A stretch of 33,502 nucleotides of DNA from Dehalococcoidia bacterium (GCA_014239735.1 JAAZYI010000046.1:1-33502), one strand, 5' to 3'. Positions 24,165 through 33,342 are shown, numbered from the stretch's first letter. The notes: a model not told the origin generated them from the sequence alone. Numbers and translations are program-made.

Positions 24165-25631
24165 ATGGTATCTGATAATAATTCAATATCTCGGAAAACA
24201 AAATTAGAAGATAAAGATTATAAATGGGGATTTACAACAGATGTAGAAACTGAAGTTGCTCCTAAAGGGCTTAACGAAGAAATTGTTAAGATGATTAGCA
24301 AGAAAAAATCAGAGCCTAAATGGTTATTAGATTGGAGACTCAAGGCATATAATCATTGGCTTAGCCAAGATGAAAAAGAAGGTGAGCCTGAATGGGCAAT
24401 GGTTGATTATCCTCCGATTGATTATCAAGATATTCATTACTATGCAGCTCCTAATTCCTCTGATTCCCCTAAATCTCTGGATGAAGTCGATCCAGAAATG
24501 CTAGAAGCATTTGAAAAATTAGGAATACCTCTAGAAGAAAGAGCTCAACTTGCTGGAGTTGCTGTAGATGCAGTTTTTGACAGTGTTTCTGTTGCTACAA
24601 CTTATGAGAAACAATTAAAGGAGTTGGGAATTATTTTTTGCCCATTAAGTGAAGCAATAAAAAATCATCCTGATTTGGTTAAAAAATATTTAGGAAGTGT
24701 CGTTCCTTATTCTGATAATTATTTTGCTAACTTAAATTCTGCAGTTTTTTCAGAAGGGTCATTTATTTATGTCCCTCCTGGAGTTAGATGCCCAATAGAA
24801 CTAATGACTTATTTTAGGATTAATACTGCTGACACAGGTCAATTTGAGAGAACTCTCATTGTGGCAGATAAAGATTCTTATGTTAGTTATTTAGAAGGGT
24901 GTACTGCTCCAATAAGAAAGAACAGTCAATTGCATGCAGCAGTCGTAGAACTTGTTGCCTTGGAAAATGCAGAAATAAAATATTCTACATTGCAAAATTG
25001 GTACCCTGGAACCAAGGAAGGGGTTGGAGGAGTTTATAACTTTGTAACAAAAAGAGGGAAATGTTTAGGTAAAGGGTCTAAAATTAGCTGGACTCAGGTA
25101 GAGACAGGATCTGCAATTACTTGGAAATATCCAAGCGTAATTCTTCAAGGAGATAATTCTGTAGGTGAGTTTTACTCTGTAGCTTTAACTAATAATCGTC
25201 AGCAAGCTGATACTGGAACTAAAATGATACACATTGGAAAAAATACTAGGAGCAATGTAGTTGCGAAAGGTATTTCGGCTGGCGAAGGTAATAATACTTA
25301 TCGTGGTCAAATTAAAGTGCTTCCTTCGGCAGAAAATGCTCAAAACTTTACTCAATGTGATTCTTTACTTATAGGAGATAAATGTGGGGCTCATACAGTT
25401 CCATATATAGAAGTAAAAAATCCTTCTGCTAAATTAGAGCATGAAGCATCTACATCTAAGGTGAGTGATGATCAGCTTTTTTATTTAATGCAGAGAGGTC
25501 TTAATGAAGAAGAAGCACATCACATGATAATAACCGGGTGGAGTAAAGAAGTTTTTAAGGAGCTTCCTTTTGAATTTGCTGTTGAGGCAGGCCAACTATT
25601 AAAAGTTAGTTTGGAGGGAGCAGTTGGTTAA
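24165..25631 (+). CDS. sufB: SufB, Fe-S cluster scaffold subunit
   Basis: SufB is the main scaffold of the SufBCD Fe-S assembly complex. The 488-aa length from ATG 24165 and the conserved blocks ([14 protein letters not shown] near 48-61, [26 protein letters not shown], then [15 protein letters not shown] and the C-terminal [20 protein letters not shown]) are standard. The frame stays open upstream to 24024, but that would overlap gatB and add non-conserved residues, so ATG 24165 is chosen. Only a weak GGAAA precedes it; a TATAGA at 24146-24151 may be the -10, giving a very short leader. It is the first gene of sufBCDSU, divergent from gatB. Confidence 0.96.
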   Translation: MVSDNNSISRKTKLEDKDYKWGFTTDVETEVAPKGLNEEIVKMISKKKSEPKWLLDWRLKAYNHWLSQDEKEGEPEWAMVDYPPIDYQDIHYYAAPNSSDSPKSLDEVDPEMLEAFEKLGIPLEERAQLAGVAVDAVFDSVSVATTYEKQLKELGIIFCPLSEAIKNHPDLVKKYLGSVVPYSDNYFANLNSAVFSEGSFIYVPPGVRCPIELMTYFRINTADTGQFERTLIVADKDSYVSYLEGCTAPIRKNSQLHAAVVELVALENAEIKYSTLQNWYPGTKEGVGGVYNFVTKRGKCLGKGSKISWTQVETGSAITWKYPSVILQGDNSVGEFYSVALTNNRQQADTGTKMIHIGKNTRSNVVAKGISAGEGNNTYRGQIKVLPSAENAQNFTQCDSLLIGDKCGAHTVPYIEVKNPSAKLEHEASTSKVSDDQLFYLMQRGLNEEEAHHMIITGWSKEVFKELPFEFAVEAGQLLKVSLEGAVG

Positions 25632-26382
25632 TAAAATATTAGAAATAAAAAATTTGAAAGCATCGGTTTCGGAGACAGGTGAAGAAATATTAAAAGGGTT
25701 AAGTTTAGAAATTGCAGAAGGAGAAACTCATGTAATTATGGGTCCTAATGGAGGTGGTAAAAGTACCCTTGTAAATGTGATTGCTGGGAGAGATAGTTAT
25801 GAAGTTGACTCTGGTTCTATTAAATTTAAATCAAAAGATTTGTTGAATATGACTATTGACGAAAGAGCTAGAGAGGGAATTTTCTTAGCTTTTCAGTATC
25901 CTTCTGAAATACCTGGAGTGAGACCATGGCAGTTCGTTAAAGCTGCAGTTGATGCAAAAAGAAAGGCTAATGGAGATTCTGAATTATCTGTTAGAGAATT
26001 TTCAAAAATTTATGATAATAATTTAAAAGAGATCAACATTATTCCTGACTTGATGAAGCGATCTTTAAATGAAGGTTTTTCTGGAGGAGAAAAGAAAAGA
26101 AATGAGATATTTCAAATGATGATGCTTGAACCTAATCTTGCATTATTAGATGAAACTGACTCAGGCCTTGATGTCGATGCTCTTAAAGCAGTAGGTGATG
26201 CAGTAAATAAGATGAAAGATACTAAAAGATCTTTTTTAATTGTCACACATTATCAAAGATTGCTAGATTATGTAAAACCCGATTTTGTCCATGTATTAAT
26301 AAATGGAAAGATTGTTGAATCTGGAAATTATGACTTAGTGAAAAAAATTGAGGCCGATGGATATGAAAGCTTTTGGGACTAG
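25624..26382 (+). CDS. sufC: SufC, ATPase of the SufBCD complex
   Basis: This soluble ABC-type ATPase (252 aa) drives Fe-S cluster assembly with SufB and SufD. Walker A is GPNGGGKST (40-48), the signature is FSGGEKKR (about 153-160), Walker B is LALLDE with the extended TDSGLD characteristic of SufC, and the switch histidine is in LIVTHYQ. The start is TTG 25624, 8 bp inside sufB, supported by a strong GGAGGGAG 4-11 bases upstream; no ATG lies before the first conserved strand. Confidence 0.96.
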   Translation: MVNKILEIKNLKASVSETGEEILKGLSLEIAEGETHVIMGPNGGGKSTLVNVIAGRDSYEVDSGSIKFKSKDLLNMTIDERAREGIFLAFQYPSEIPGVRPWQFVKAAVDAKRKANGDSELSVREFSKIYDNNLKEINIIPDLMKRSLNEGFSGGEKKRNEIFQMMMLEPNLALLDETDSGLDVDALKAVGDAVNKMKDTKRSFLIVTHYQRLLDYVKPDFVHVLINGKIVESGNYDLVKKIEADGYESFWD

Positions 26383-26384
26383 GT

Positions 26385-27671
26385 ATGAGTTACTTAGATC
26401 ACTATAAAAAGCTGATTGAAGCTGAATTTAAAAGCAACAAAAACTTTAACTTTATGAGAGCTGTTACCCCGGGGGCAGATTATTTTATTGAAAATGGATT
26501 CCCATTAAAGAAAAAAGGAAATGAGAGATGGAAATATCTTGATCTTAGAAATGTAACAAGCTCAAATTTTACCAAAAGTATTTATGAGGAGAGAATATCT
26601 AATGACTTTGATTCAGTTTTAGAAAAATTAGCCCCATGCGGAATTAATATTGTAGAAGATGAAATTCTTATAGTTGGGGATAATAAAAATCATTTATCTG
26701 GAAGAAATTTTGTTGATTCTGAAGGAATAGGAGCTTCTAGTCCTTCTAAAACAATTATTGGTGAAATTGCTGATCCAGAAGAAGATGGTTTTATTGCATT
26801 GAATGCAGCAGTTGCTGATATAACAAGCTTTTCTATTAATGAAAATTTTTCGCAAAAAGCCCTTAATATAGTATTTGCTGGTCAAAGCCAGAGTGACCGC
26901 TTATCTACTGAAAGAATGTGCATAAAAATACATGCAAATACAGAAGTTACAATAAATGAGATTCACTTTGATTCAGATTTCAATACTCTTAATATTCCTG
27001 TTTTAGAAATATATCTTGATAAAGATTCAAAATTAATTCATAACAAAGTTATTTTAGGCTCAGAAAAAGATATGAACTTTAACTTTACTAGGGTCTTTCA
27101 AGAAGAAGGCAGTTACTATAAAAATACTTCTTTTTGCCATTCCCCTTCTCTTGGCTCGAATGATATTAAAGTTATTATGGCAGGGCAGGGCAGTGAATGT
27201 GATTTGGGAGGGATATATTTCACTGATAATAAAACCCAATTTAATACTCATGTAACAGTTGATCACCTTGCACCAAATTGTAAAAGCAATCAATTCTATA
27301 AAGGAGTTCTTTCCGATGAATCAAAAGCTGTATTCAGCGGCAAAATATTTGTTGAGAGGAATGCACAAAAAACATATGCCACACAAAAGGATTTAAATTT
27401 ACTTATGTCAAAAGGGGCTGAAATTGACACAAAGCCAAGTTTAGAAATATATGCAGATGATGTTGAATGTTCACATGGAGCTACAGCCGGACATGTAGAT
27501 GAAAGCTCATTGTATTATATGATGTCTAGAGGGATAGAAAAGGAAATAGCCACGCAAATGCTTGTTAGAGGTTTTGTTGATGAAATTATTGATTCGATTT
27601 CTGACGATAAGATAAGAAAATTTGCATTAAATCAAACTGAATTAATTTTGCCAAACCTATCATTTAAATAA
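26385..27671 (+). CDS. sufD: SufD, Fe-S assembly scaffold partner
   Basis: This SufB paralogue forms the SufB-SufC2-SufD complex. The N-terminal helical region contains GNERWKYLDLRNV near 46-58; the beta-helix core follows; the C-terminal block HGATAGHVDESSLYYMMSRG (about 367-386) is the family hallmark. I place the start at ATG 26385, 2 bp after the sufC stop. An in-frame TTG at 26373 overlaps sufC and would add four residues. The length is 428 aa. It is followed without a gap by sufS. Confidence 0.93.
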   Translation: MSYLDHYKKLIEAEFKSNKNFNFMRAVTPGADYFIENGFPLKKKGNERWKYLDLRNVTSSNFTKSIYEERISNDFDSVLEKLAPCGINIVEDEILIVGDNKNHLSGRNFVDSEGIGASSPSKTIIGEIADPEEDGFIALNAAVADITSFSINENFSQKALNIVFAGQSQSDRLSTERMCIKIHANTEVTINEIHFDSDFNTLNIPVLEIYLDKDSKLIHNKVILGSEKDMNFNFTRVFQEEGSYYKNTSFCHSPSLGSNDIKVIMAGQGSECDLGGIYFTDNKTQFNTHVTVDHLAPNCKSNQFYKGVLSDESKAVFSGKIFVERNAQKTYATQKDLNLLMSKGAEIDTKPSLEIYADDVECSHGATAGHVDESSLYYMMSRGIEKEIATQMLVRGFVDEIIDSISDDKIRKFALNQTELILPNLSFK

Positions 27672-28892
27672 ATGGACTTAGAAAAAATAAGGAAAGACTT
27701 TCCAATATTAAAAACTAAAATCAACGGAAATGACTTAATTTATATTGATAATGCAGCTACGTCACAAAAACCCAAATCAGTTATTGATTCTTTGGTTGAT
27801 TATTATGAAAAATATAACTCTAATGTTCATAGAGGAGTTCATTCTTTGAGTGTAAAAGCTACTGATGAATATGAAAAATCAAGATCTAAAGTTAGAGATT
27901 TTATAAATGCTAACAGAGACGAAGAAATAATTTACACAAGAAATGCATCTGAATCTCTAAATATTATTGCTTATAGTTGGGGCTCTAGAAATATTAATAA
28001 AGGTGATGATATTTTTATAACACCATTTGAACATCACTCTAATATAGTTCCATGGCAAGAATTATGCAGGAACAATAAAGCAAACTTAAAATATATCCCT
28101 CTTACTGAATCTGGAGATGTAGATTTAGATAAATTTAAATCTATGATTGGTGCAAAAACTAAGCTTATTTCAGTTACACACATGTCAAATGTTTTAGGTA
28201 TTTTACTCCCTGTAAAGGAAATAATAGATATAGCTAAGTCTACTCCAGCTGTTACAGTAATAGATGCTTGCCAGAGTGTTCCACACATGCCTGTTGATGT
28301 TAAAGATTTAGATTGCGATTTTCTTTGTTTCTCTGGACATAAAATGCTTGGCCCAACTGGCATAGGAGTTTTATATGGAAAATTTGATATTTTAAACGAA
28401 ATGCCTCCATTTCTTTTTGGTGGAGATATGATTAGTGAAGTCACATATGAAGATGCTAAGTGGAATGATCTTCCTTATAAATTTGAGGCGGGAACTCCTA
28501 ATATAGCTGATGCGATTGGTTTAGGGGTTGCTTGTGATTATTTAAAAAATATTGGAATGAAAAATGTATGGAATCATGAAGTAGAAATTGGTGAATATAT
28601 ATTTAATAAATTTAATGCATTAGATAATTTTGAAATATTGGGTGATAAATCAAAAGAGGAAAGGGGAGGTGTAGTTTCTTTTAGTCATAACAAAATTCAT
28701 CCTCATGATATAGGAAGTGGATTAGATAGGTTTGGAGTAGCTATTAGGACAGGGCATCATTGCGCTATGCCTTTAGTTCGAAGTTATGGCATAGTCGCTG
28801 CATCTAGGGCAAGTGTTTATATTTACAATACTAAAGAAGAGATAGATATTTTTATTGATTGCCTTTTAGAAGTTGAGGAGTATTTCAAGTAA
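27672..28892 (+). CDS. sufS: SufS, group II cysteine desulfurase
   Basis: This PLP enzyme removes sulfur from cysteine for Fe-S assembly. PLP-binding lysine is K224 in SGHKMLGPTG, and the catalytic cysteine is C364 in RTGHHCAMPL, typical of group II (SufS) enzymes. IYIDNAATSQKP near 24-35 and the HHSN segment at 121-124 are also conserved. The length of 406 aa is normal. The ATG follows the sufD stop with no gap, and the stop shares one base with the sufU ATG. Confidence 0.96.
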   Translation: MDLEKIRKDFPILKTKINGNDLIYIDNAATSQKPKSVIDSLVDYYEKYNSNVHRGVHSLSVKATDEYEKSRSKVRDFINANRDEEIIYTRNASESLNIIAYSWGSRNINKGDDIFITPFEHHSNIVPWQELCRNNKANLKYIPLTESGDVDLDKFKSMIGAKTKLISVTHMSNVLGILLPVKEIIDIAKSTPAVTVIDACQSVPHMPVDVKDLDCDFLCFSGHKMLGPTGIGVLYGKFDILNEMPPFLFGGDMISEVTYEDAKWNDLPYKFEAGTPNIADAIGLGVACDYLKNIGMKNVWNHEVEIGEYIFNKFNALDNFEILGDKSKEERGGVVSFSHNKIHPHDIGSGLDRFGVAIRTGHHCAMPLVRSYGIVAASRASVYIYNTKEEIDIFIDCLLEVEEYFK

Positions 28893-29335
28893 TGAGTGAT
28901 TTATCAGATTTTGATGATATGTACCAGGAAGTGATTATAGATCATTATAAAAATCCCAGAAATTCAAAAAAATTATCAGGTAATTATGATGAGACCAAGG
29001 CCCATAATCCATTTTGTGGAGATGAAATAGAACTTCAACTGATTATTTCTGATGATGGAATAATTGAGCAGGTTAGTGTCACTGGAAGAGGTTGTGCAAT
29101 AAGCCAATCATCAGGCTCGCTAATGAGTGATTCTGTATATGGAAAATCGATTGAAGAAGCAAGGAATATTAACCTAAATATCAGATCAATGCTTAAAGAT
29201 GAGGAGCTATCTGATGAAGATTTGGATTCTCTTGGTGACTCTTATGCTATTGAAGGCGTCAAAAAGTTCCCCGTGAGGATTAAATGTGCTCTTCTTTCAT
29301 GGGCAGCTTTGAAAGATTTAATAGATAAGCACTAA
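28892..29335 (+). CDS. sufU: SufU, zinc-dependent sulfurtransferase partner of SufS
   Basis: SufU accepts persulfide sulfur from SufS. The zinc ligands are visible: C42 and D44 in NPFCGDEI, C68 in GRGCAISQSS, and C132 in IKCALL. The insertion between C68 and C132, present in SufU and absent from IscU, is here (about 86-120), and the histidine of IscU's LPPVKLHC segment is missing. The length is 147 aa. It ends the suf operon; its last 4 bases overlap the convergent aldolase gene. SufU is characteristic of Gram-positive-related phyla and Chloroflexota. Confidence 0.94.
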   Translation: MSDLSDFDDMYQEVIIDHYKNPRNSKKLSGNYDETKAHNPFCGDEIELQLIISDDGIIEQVSVTGRGCAISQSSGSLMSDSVYGKSIEEARNINLNIRSMLKDEELSDEDLDSLGDSYAIEGVKKFPVRIKCALLSWAALKDLIDKH

Positions 29336-30147
29336 TAAGGTTTATCTATTTTTGTCTCTTCATTTTTATTCGCACCACCTGATCTTAATTTTTTAAAATC
29401 CTCTTCTATTTTTTGACCCAAGAATGATGCATCGCTTCCATGTAGAACGAACCTAGATCCTAAATTTAAAGAAAGATTGCTTTCCTGCATTGTTGCATGA
29501 TGAATCATAACTGGTATTGAATGACTTTCAGATATACTGATTATTTTTTTTAATGCGTCAACATATAAATCCGAATCTTTTTCATCAGGAATACCCATTG
29601 ATGTTGTTAAGTCATTAGGTCCTACAAATATTCCGTCAATTTTTTCAACTGAATTAATCATTTTTTCAAGATTATTCATTGCTGGGACACTTTCAATTCC
29701 TAATATAAAAATCTTATCTTTATTTCTATTCCTTAGGTAATCTTCAGATTTCTTGCTTGGGAATTCGCCTGTATTCAGTGCTTTTTCTAAGTATTCACCT
29801 TTTAATGGGTTAAAGTATGTCCTTCCAAATGAAAGTTTTAGCTCATCTATATTTTCTGTATATGGAACTAAAATTCCATCTGCGCCTGCATCTATCATTG
29901 CTCCAGCAACTTCTGGATTTGGCGAAGTGATTCTTACGATACTAGCGATTTCAATAGATCTTAACGCTGCAGTCAGCTCGCTAATTTCTAACCTTGTTCT
30001 TGCTGCATGCTCTGCCTCTATGACAACATAATCTAAATATTCTGAGCTTAAAGATTGGATTAATCTTGTTCCTTGAATTCCCCATAGCATTGTTCCATAA
30101 ACTTTTCCTCCAGAATTGAGAGTCTCTTTTAATTTATTAGGTAGCAC
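29332..30147 (-). CDS. HpcH/HpaI-family aldolase
   Basis: This is a class II, metal-dependent pyruvate aldolase of the HpcH/HpaI/citrate lyase beta superfamily. Conserved features are the histidine in IEAEH (about 43-47), the substrate arginine in IVRIT, GADGILVP, the metal ligand glutamate in GIESVPA, and the aspartate in VGPNDLT. The length of 271 aa is slightly long because of a polar tail. The start is GTG at 30145-30147, with a near-perfect GGAGG 7 bases upstream. Substrate unknown; related enzymes cleave 2-keto-3-deoxy sugar acids or 4-hydroxy-2-oxoheptanedioate. It is a single gene, convergent with sufU. Confidence 0.88.
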   Translation of the reverse strand: MLPNKLKETLNSGGKVYGTMLWGIQGTRLIQSLSSEYLDYVVIEAEHAARTRLEISELTAALRSIEIASIVRITSPNPEVAGAMIDAGADGILVPYTENIDELKLSFGRTYFNPLKGEYLEKALNTGEFPSKKSEDYLRNRNKDKIFILGIESVPAMNNLEKMINSVEKIDGIFVGPNDLTTSMGIPDEKDSDLYVDALKKIISISESHSIPVMIHHATMQESNLSLNLGSRFVLHGSDASFLGQKIEEDFKKLRSGGANKNEETKIDKPY

Positions 30148-30263
30148 TTTAACCTCCGTGTGTATAAAATAAATATATAATATATGTTATTAGTAATCAA
30201 AAAAATATTTCTTACTATAAAATATATATATATAGTTATAAATAATATTAATAGTAATAAAAC
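30148..30263. promoter_or_regulatory. AT-rich divergent spacer (aldolase / RDD gene)
   Basis: This spacer of 116 bp contains runs of alternating A and T (for example 30216-30232). The left end carries GGAGG for the aldolase gene on the minus strand, with TATACA further upstream as a possible -10. The right end, before the RDD gene, has no Shine-Dalgarno. I see no clear operator. Confidence 0.4.
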
Positions 30264-30827
30264 ATGGAAAATATTACTGATCAGAAAAATGAAGTTTACC
30301 TAGCAGAAAGATCGCAGAGATTTTACGCTTTTTTTATTGATGCAATTTTTTCATTTGGTATTAGCTTTGTAATTCCATTATTTTTTTCATTATTTTCAGT
30401 TAAATCTGGAAACATTGTGTCAATCATTAGCTTATTGATAGTAATTATTGTTCAAGGAAATTTTTTAATTAAGGATGGCCAAACTATTGGAAAGAGATTA
30501 ATTTCCATTAGAATTATTGATTCAAACACACTTGAAGTGCCTAATATAAGAAATATTTTTATTATTCGTTATTTAATGATCTGGCAAATACCTAACTTCT
30601 TAAGTATATTTTTTATCAATGATGATAGTTTTCAATTTAACTCATCTACTCAATCTTTTTCATCCACTACTTCAGAGAATGTAATTTCATTTGTAGCTCT
30701 TTTAGTGCTTGTACAAACATTATTAATATTCAGATCTGATAGGAGATGCGGCCATGATATTTTATCTGGAACAGTAGTAGAAAAAATAGAGCCGAATAAA
30801 TTAGATCCTAGAATATTCAAAAGATAA
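30264..30827 (+). CDS. RDD-family membrane protein
   Basis: The protein has 187 aa. The N-terminal RDD-type segment reads AERSQRFYAFFIDAIFS (15-31), in which the first R and the D of the family pattern lie in and before the first span. The second hallmark GQTIGKRLISIRIID is near 73-87, and the C-terminal DRRCGHDILSGTVV near 155-168 matches the RRG-HDLLAGT block. Four hydrophobic segments are visible (about 23-45, 49-68, 97-119 and 139-153). Family members are integral membrane proteins, some linked to Na+(Li+)/H+ exchange; the specific role is unknown. There is no Shine-Dalgarno before ATG 30264. It ends 1 bp from the convergent sulfatase gene. Confidence 0.88.
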   Translation: MENITDQKNEVYLAERSQRFYAFFIDAIFSFGISFVIPLFFSLFSVKSGNIVSIISLLIVIIVQGNFLIKDGQTIGKRLISIRIIDSNTLEVPNIRNIFIIRYLMIWQIPNFLSIFFINDDSFQFNSSTQSFSSTTSENVISFVALLVLVQTLLIFRSDRRCGHDILSGTVVEKIEPNKLDPRIFKR

Positions 30828-30828
30828 A

Positions 30829-32115
30829 TTAGTTTTTTATATCAGCAAGTATTTTTTTTAGTTTTTTATAAACTTCTTTTGTTTCTTCGTTTTCATTGCA
30901 GGATATTATATTTTTTTCATCTGGATCATCTAATACATTAAACATTCTGTCATCCGAATATAATTTCCATTTTCTTTCTCTTACAAACTCTGAGACAGGT
31001 CTTTTGAGCCTAGGACTGTTCGGATCAAAATAAAAGTAAATCCATTCTCTTGGATTTCCTTTTTTTCCACTAATTTGAGAATAAAAAGATCTGCCATCGG
31101 TTATGTCATTATGCTCAATATTGCTTATATCTAACATTGTAGGTAAAAAATCTGATGCATCTACAAGGTCATCAATCACTGTTTCTTGAGGAACAGCTTT
31201 TGGCCAATTGCATATTAAAGGTACGTGTGTCCCTGTGTCGCTTGTAAGCCCTTTTCCTCCAATAATTTCTTTGTCACCCATCATAGAAACAATCCCTCTT
31301 GTTGTTCCATTATCGCCCGCATAAATTATTAAAGTGTCATCTCTTAAATTAAGTGATTCTAATTTTTAAACTATTCTACCAATTATTTTGTCATGATATT
31401 CAACCATATCCTTGTAGAACTTTGGATCATCATCCCAATTTTCAAGTTCATCAAATGTTGTCCCGCCTAGGGTTTTATTTGATGGAGGCTCAAAAAGTTT
31501 ATATTCTTCACTATCAGGAGTTGGTTCTTTTGGATCATGAGTTAGTGCCATGGGAAAGTAAACAAAGAAAGGTTCATCTTGATTTTTTTCAATAAAATTA
31601 TTGATATAGTCAGCAAATATATCATCTCCATATTGTTCTTTTGTATCTTTTAAGTACTCGCCGTTTTGGTAAATTATTGGATCTTTATATCTAGATCCTT
31701 TTTCTTCAGTTTGATGAGCATGCCATACACAATATTCATCAAAACCTGCATCTTCAATTTTTTGGCCTTTATTTCTATCTTCAGGTTTTTCGCCAGGAGG
31801 GTTATAAGAATACAATTGCCATTTTCCAGCTATACAAGTTTTATAACCATTTTCAGAATATATATGACCAAATGTTCTTTCTTTAGGATCCATTAATCCA
31901 AACCCAATATAATTTCTAAAATTATATTTTCCTGACATAAGCTGCACTCTAGTTGGCGTACAAAGAGGTTGAACATGAGCATTATTAAAGCGAGCGCCTG
32001 TTTTAGCTAAATTGTCTAGATTAGGTGTTTTGTAGGAAGTTCCTCCATAGCAACCTAAAGTTTCATATCCAAGGTCATCTGATAATATAAAAATTATGTT
32101 TGGTTTTTTATTCAT
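30829..32115 (-). pseudogene. sulfatase interrupted by one in-frame TAA
   Basis: The N-terminal part (249 codons, 32115 to the stop) has the sulfatase metal aspartates LSDDLG (D13-D14) and the formylglycine site PLCTPTR, with Cys52 in C-x-P-x-R. A TAA at 31368-31366 ends it after GRIV. Reading on in the same frame without any shift gives KLESLNLRDDTLIIYAGDNG, which includes the second metal-ligand pair DN, and then a normal sulfatase C-terminus to 30829 (428 residues overall). One base change thus breaks a complete gene; the truncated product would lack the metal ligands and should be inactive. Readthrough or a sequencing/assembly error are alternatives. No signal peptide is seen. A separate start at 31284 is unlikely to be used. 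Confidence 0.85.
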
Positions 32116-32135
32116 AGAATTAAAAAATTTATTTT

Positions 32136-32159
32136 ATTAATAATAGTATTAATAATAGT
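32136..32159. repeat. perfect tandem 12-bp repeat between sulfatase and peroxiredoxin genes
   Basis: ATTAATAATAGT occurs twice back to back. It lies in the 64-bp divergent spacer, just before the TATAAA (32160-32165) and AAAAGGAT of the peroxiredoxin gene. It could be a paired regulator site or simple AT slippage. Confidence 0.6.
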
Positions 32160-32179
32160 TATAAAAGGATTTTGTTAAT

Positions 32180-32647
32180 ATGTCTATAGAGATAGGGGAT
32201 AGTTGCCCAAGTTTTGAATTAATTAATACTTCAGGCTTAAAAAAGAAATTAGAAGATTATTCTGGAAAGTTATTAGTTATTTATTTTTATCCTAAAGACA
32301 ATACTCCTGGGTGTACAAGAGAATCTTGTAAATTTAGAGATATTTACTCAAAATTTAATGAATTGAATTGTGAAGTAATAGGAGTAAGTGCTGATAATAA
32401 TGATTCTCATAAGAAATTTTCCAGCAATTTTAATCTAAATTTTGATTTATTATCTGACACTCATTATAAGATTTCTAAAGAATTTGGAACTTTTTTTATA
32501 AGTGAACAATTTGGTAATTCGATTAAAAGAGAAACTTATCTTATAGATGAAACCGGAATCTTAATTGAGACATGGAAAGATATTAATGATCCAGAGAATC
32601 ACCCGCTTGAAGTACTTAAATTCGTACAAAATAGGGTAAAAACATAA
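32180..32647 (+). CDS. bcp: PrxQ/BCP-type thiol peroxiredoxin
   Basis: This peroxidase reduces hydrogen peroxide and organic hydroperoxides in the cytoplasm using thioredoxin. The peroxidatic cysteine C45 and the resolving cysteine C50, five residues on, are in TPGCTRESC, the atypical 2-Cys alpha-2 PrxQ arrangement. IYFYPKDNTPGC and the catalytic threonine and arginine context are intact. The length of 155 aa is normal. ATG 32180 follows AAAAGGAT by 9 bases. It stands alone apart from the mini-protein 24 bp downstream. Confidence 0.95.
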   Translation: MSIEIGDSCPSFELINTSGLKKKLEDYSGKLLVIYFYPKDNTPGCTRESCKFRDIYSKFNELNCEVIGVSADNNDSHKKFSSNFNLNFDLLSDTHYKISKEFGTFFISEQFGNSIKRETYLIDETGILIETWKDINDPENHPLEVLKFVQNRVKT

Positions 32648-32671
32648 TATATAAATAAGAAAGGATTAATT

Positions 32672-32764
32672 ATGATAAAGTTTCTAACTAGCCCACCATT
32701 TCTTATTGCTTGTTTGATAGTAGCAATCATTGTTATTTTGGCTGTAGCTACTGGCGGAAGATAA
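32672..32764 (+). CDS. 30-residue single-span membrane mini-protein
   Basis: ATG 32672 is preceded by AAAGGA with 7-8 bases spacing, one of the better Shine-Dalgarno sequences in the window, and the frame runs 30 codons to a TAA. The peptide has a short N-terminus (MIKFLTSPPF), one strong hydrophobic span (residues 10-27, rich in I, V, L and A) and a GGR end. It lies 24 bp after the peroxiredoxin gene and is probably on the same mRNA. No family recognised. Small size limits certainty, but the ribosome site, clean span and otherwise empty position argue for a real gene. Confidence 0.6.
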   Translation: MIKFLTSPPFLIACLIVAIIVILAVATGGR

Positions 32765-32776
32765 TATAGAAATTAT

Positions 32777-33334
32777 TTAATTTAATTTATCTAATAATTT
32801 CACTAAACTTCTTAGTTCTTCTGGAGTCAAAGAGCTTAATTTTTTTTCAAAGTCTTTTATATTAATGCTATTTAAATAACTTTTTGCTTTTTCTACATCT
32901 TCACTAAAATTTAAATAAGATTTTATTTCCTCGGTGCTTAAATTTGTAATAGAAGATATTTTGGTTAAATCACCTTTTAAATTTTTATTGAGATAATTGA
33001 TAGCTAATGTTCTATCTTCATCGTTTAGCATATCCTCTAAGCTGGTATAGCATAAAGCAATCGCTGTTACTTCGGATCTATCTACTTTTCCATTAATTAC
33101 ACCGCAAAAAATTGAGCTGGTGTTAACTTTTTTTGCCGCCATAAATCTTTTGGTGCCAAGTATAAGTGAGTATTTATTGTCTTCTAACGAAACAATTATA
33201 GGCCTAGATAAACCTTTTTCTTTTATGTCTGCAACAATATTATCTATATCCGCTTCATTTATTAAATCTTCATTGATATTAGAAATATTAATTTTTTCTA
33301 GAGAAATGTTTTTAAATTCTTGAATTTCTTTCAT
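32777..33334 (-). CDS. short ParB/Spo0J-like protein
   Basis: The N-terminal ParB-type domain (about 8-75) has IKEKGLSRPIIV (about 37-48) and GTKRFMAAKK near 60-69, the counterpart of the ParB GERR box with T-K in place of E-R. A helix-turn-helix-like stretch follows (GDLTKISSITNLSTEEIKSY, about 115-134). The last 50 residues are charged and helical, ending LRSLVKLLDKLN. At 185 aa it is about 100 residues shorter than chromosomal ParB, so it may lack a normal dimerisation domain. No parA is adjacent. The ATG at 33334 is preferred over a TTG at 33340; a TATAAT (minus strand, 33343-33348) lies 8 bases before it and no Shine-Dalgarno is seen. It may be a plasmid-type or regulatory ParB relative. 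Confidence 0.75.
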   Translation of the reverse strand: MKEIQEFKNISLEKINISNINEDLINEADIDNIVADIKEKGLSRPIIVSLEDNKYSLILGTKRFMAAKKVNTSSIFCGVINGKVDRSEVTAIALCYTSLEDMLNDEDRTLAINYLNKNLKGDLTKISSITNLSTEEIKSYLNFSEDVEKAKSYLNSINIKDFEKKLSSLTPEELRSLVKLLDKLN

Positions 33335-33342
33335 TAACAAAC

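Noticed and set aside
28034-28444. 136-codon open frame on the minus strand inside sufS
   Set aside because: It lies wholly within conserved SufS, including the K224 motif; it is a shadow frame.
30210-30262. Alternating A/T run as an origin or phase-variable repeat
   Set aside because: There are no DnaA boxes or regular repeat unit; it looks like ordinary AT-rich spacer in an AT-rich genome.
30829-31284. The C-terminal sulfatase half as an independent gene starting at 31284
   Set aside because: It has no start signals, begins in the middle of the fold, and the same frame continues upstream to the single TAA. It is part of one interrupted gene.
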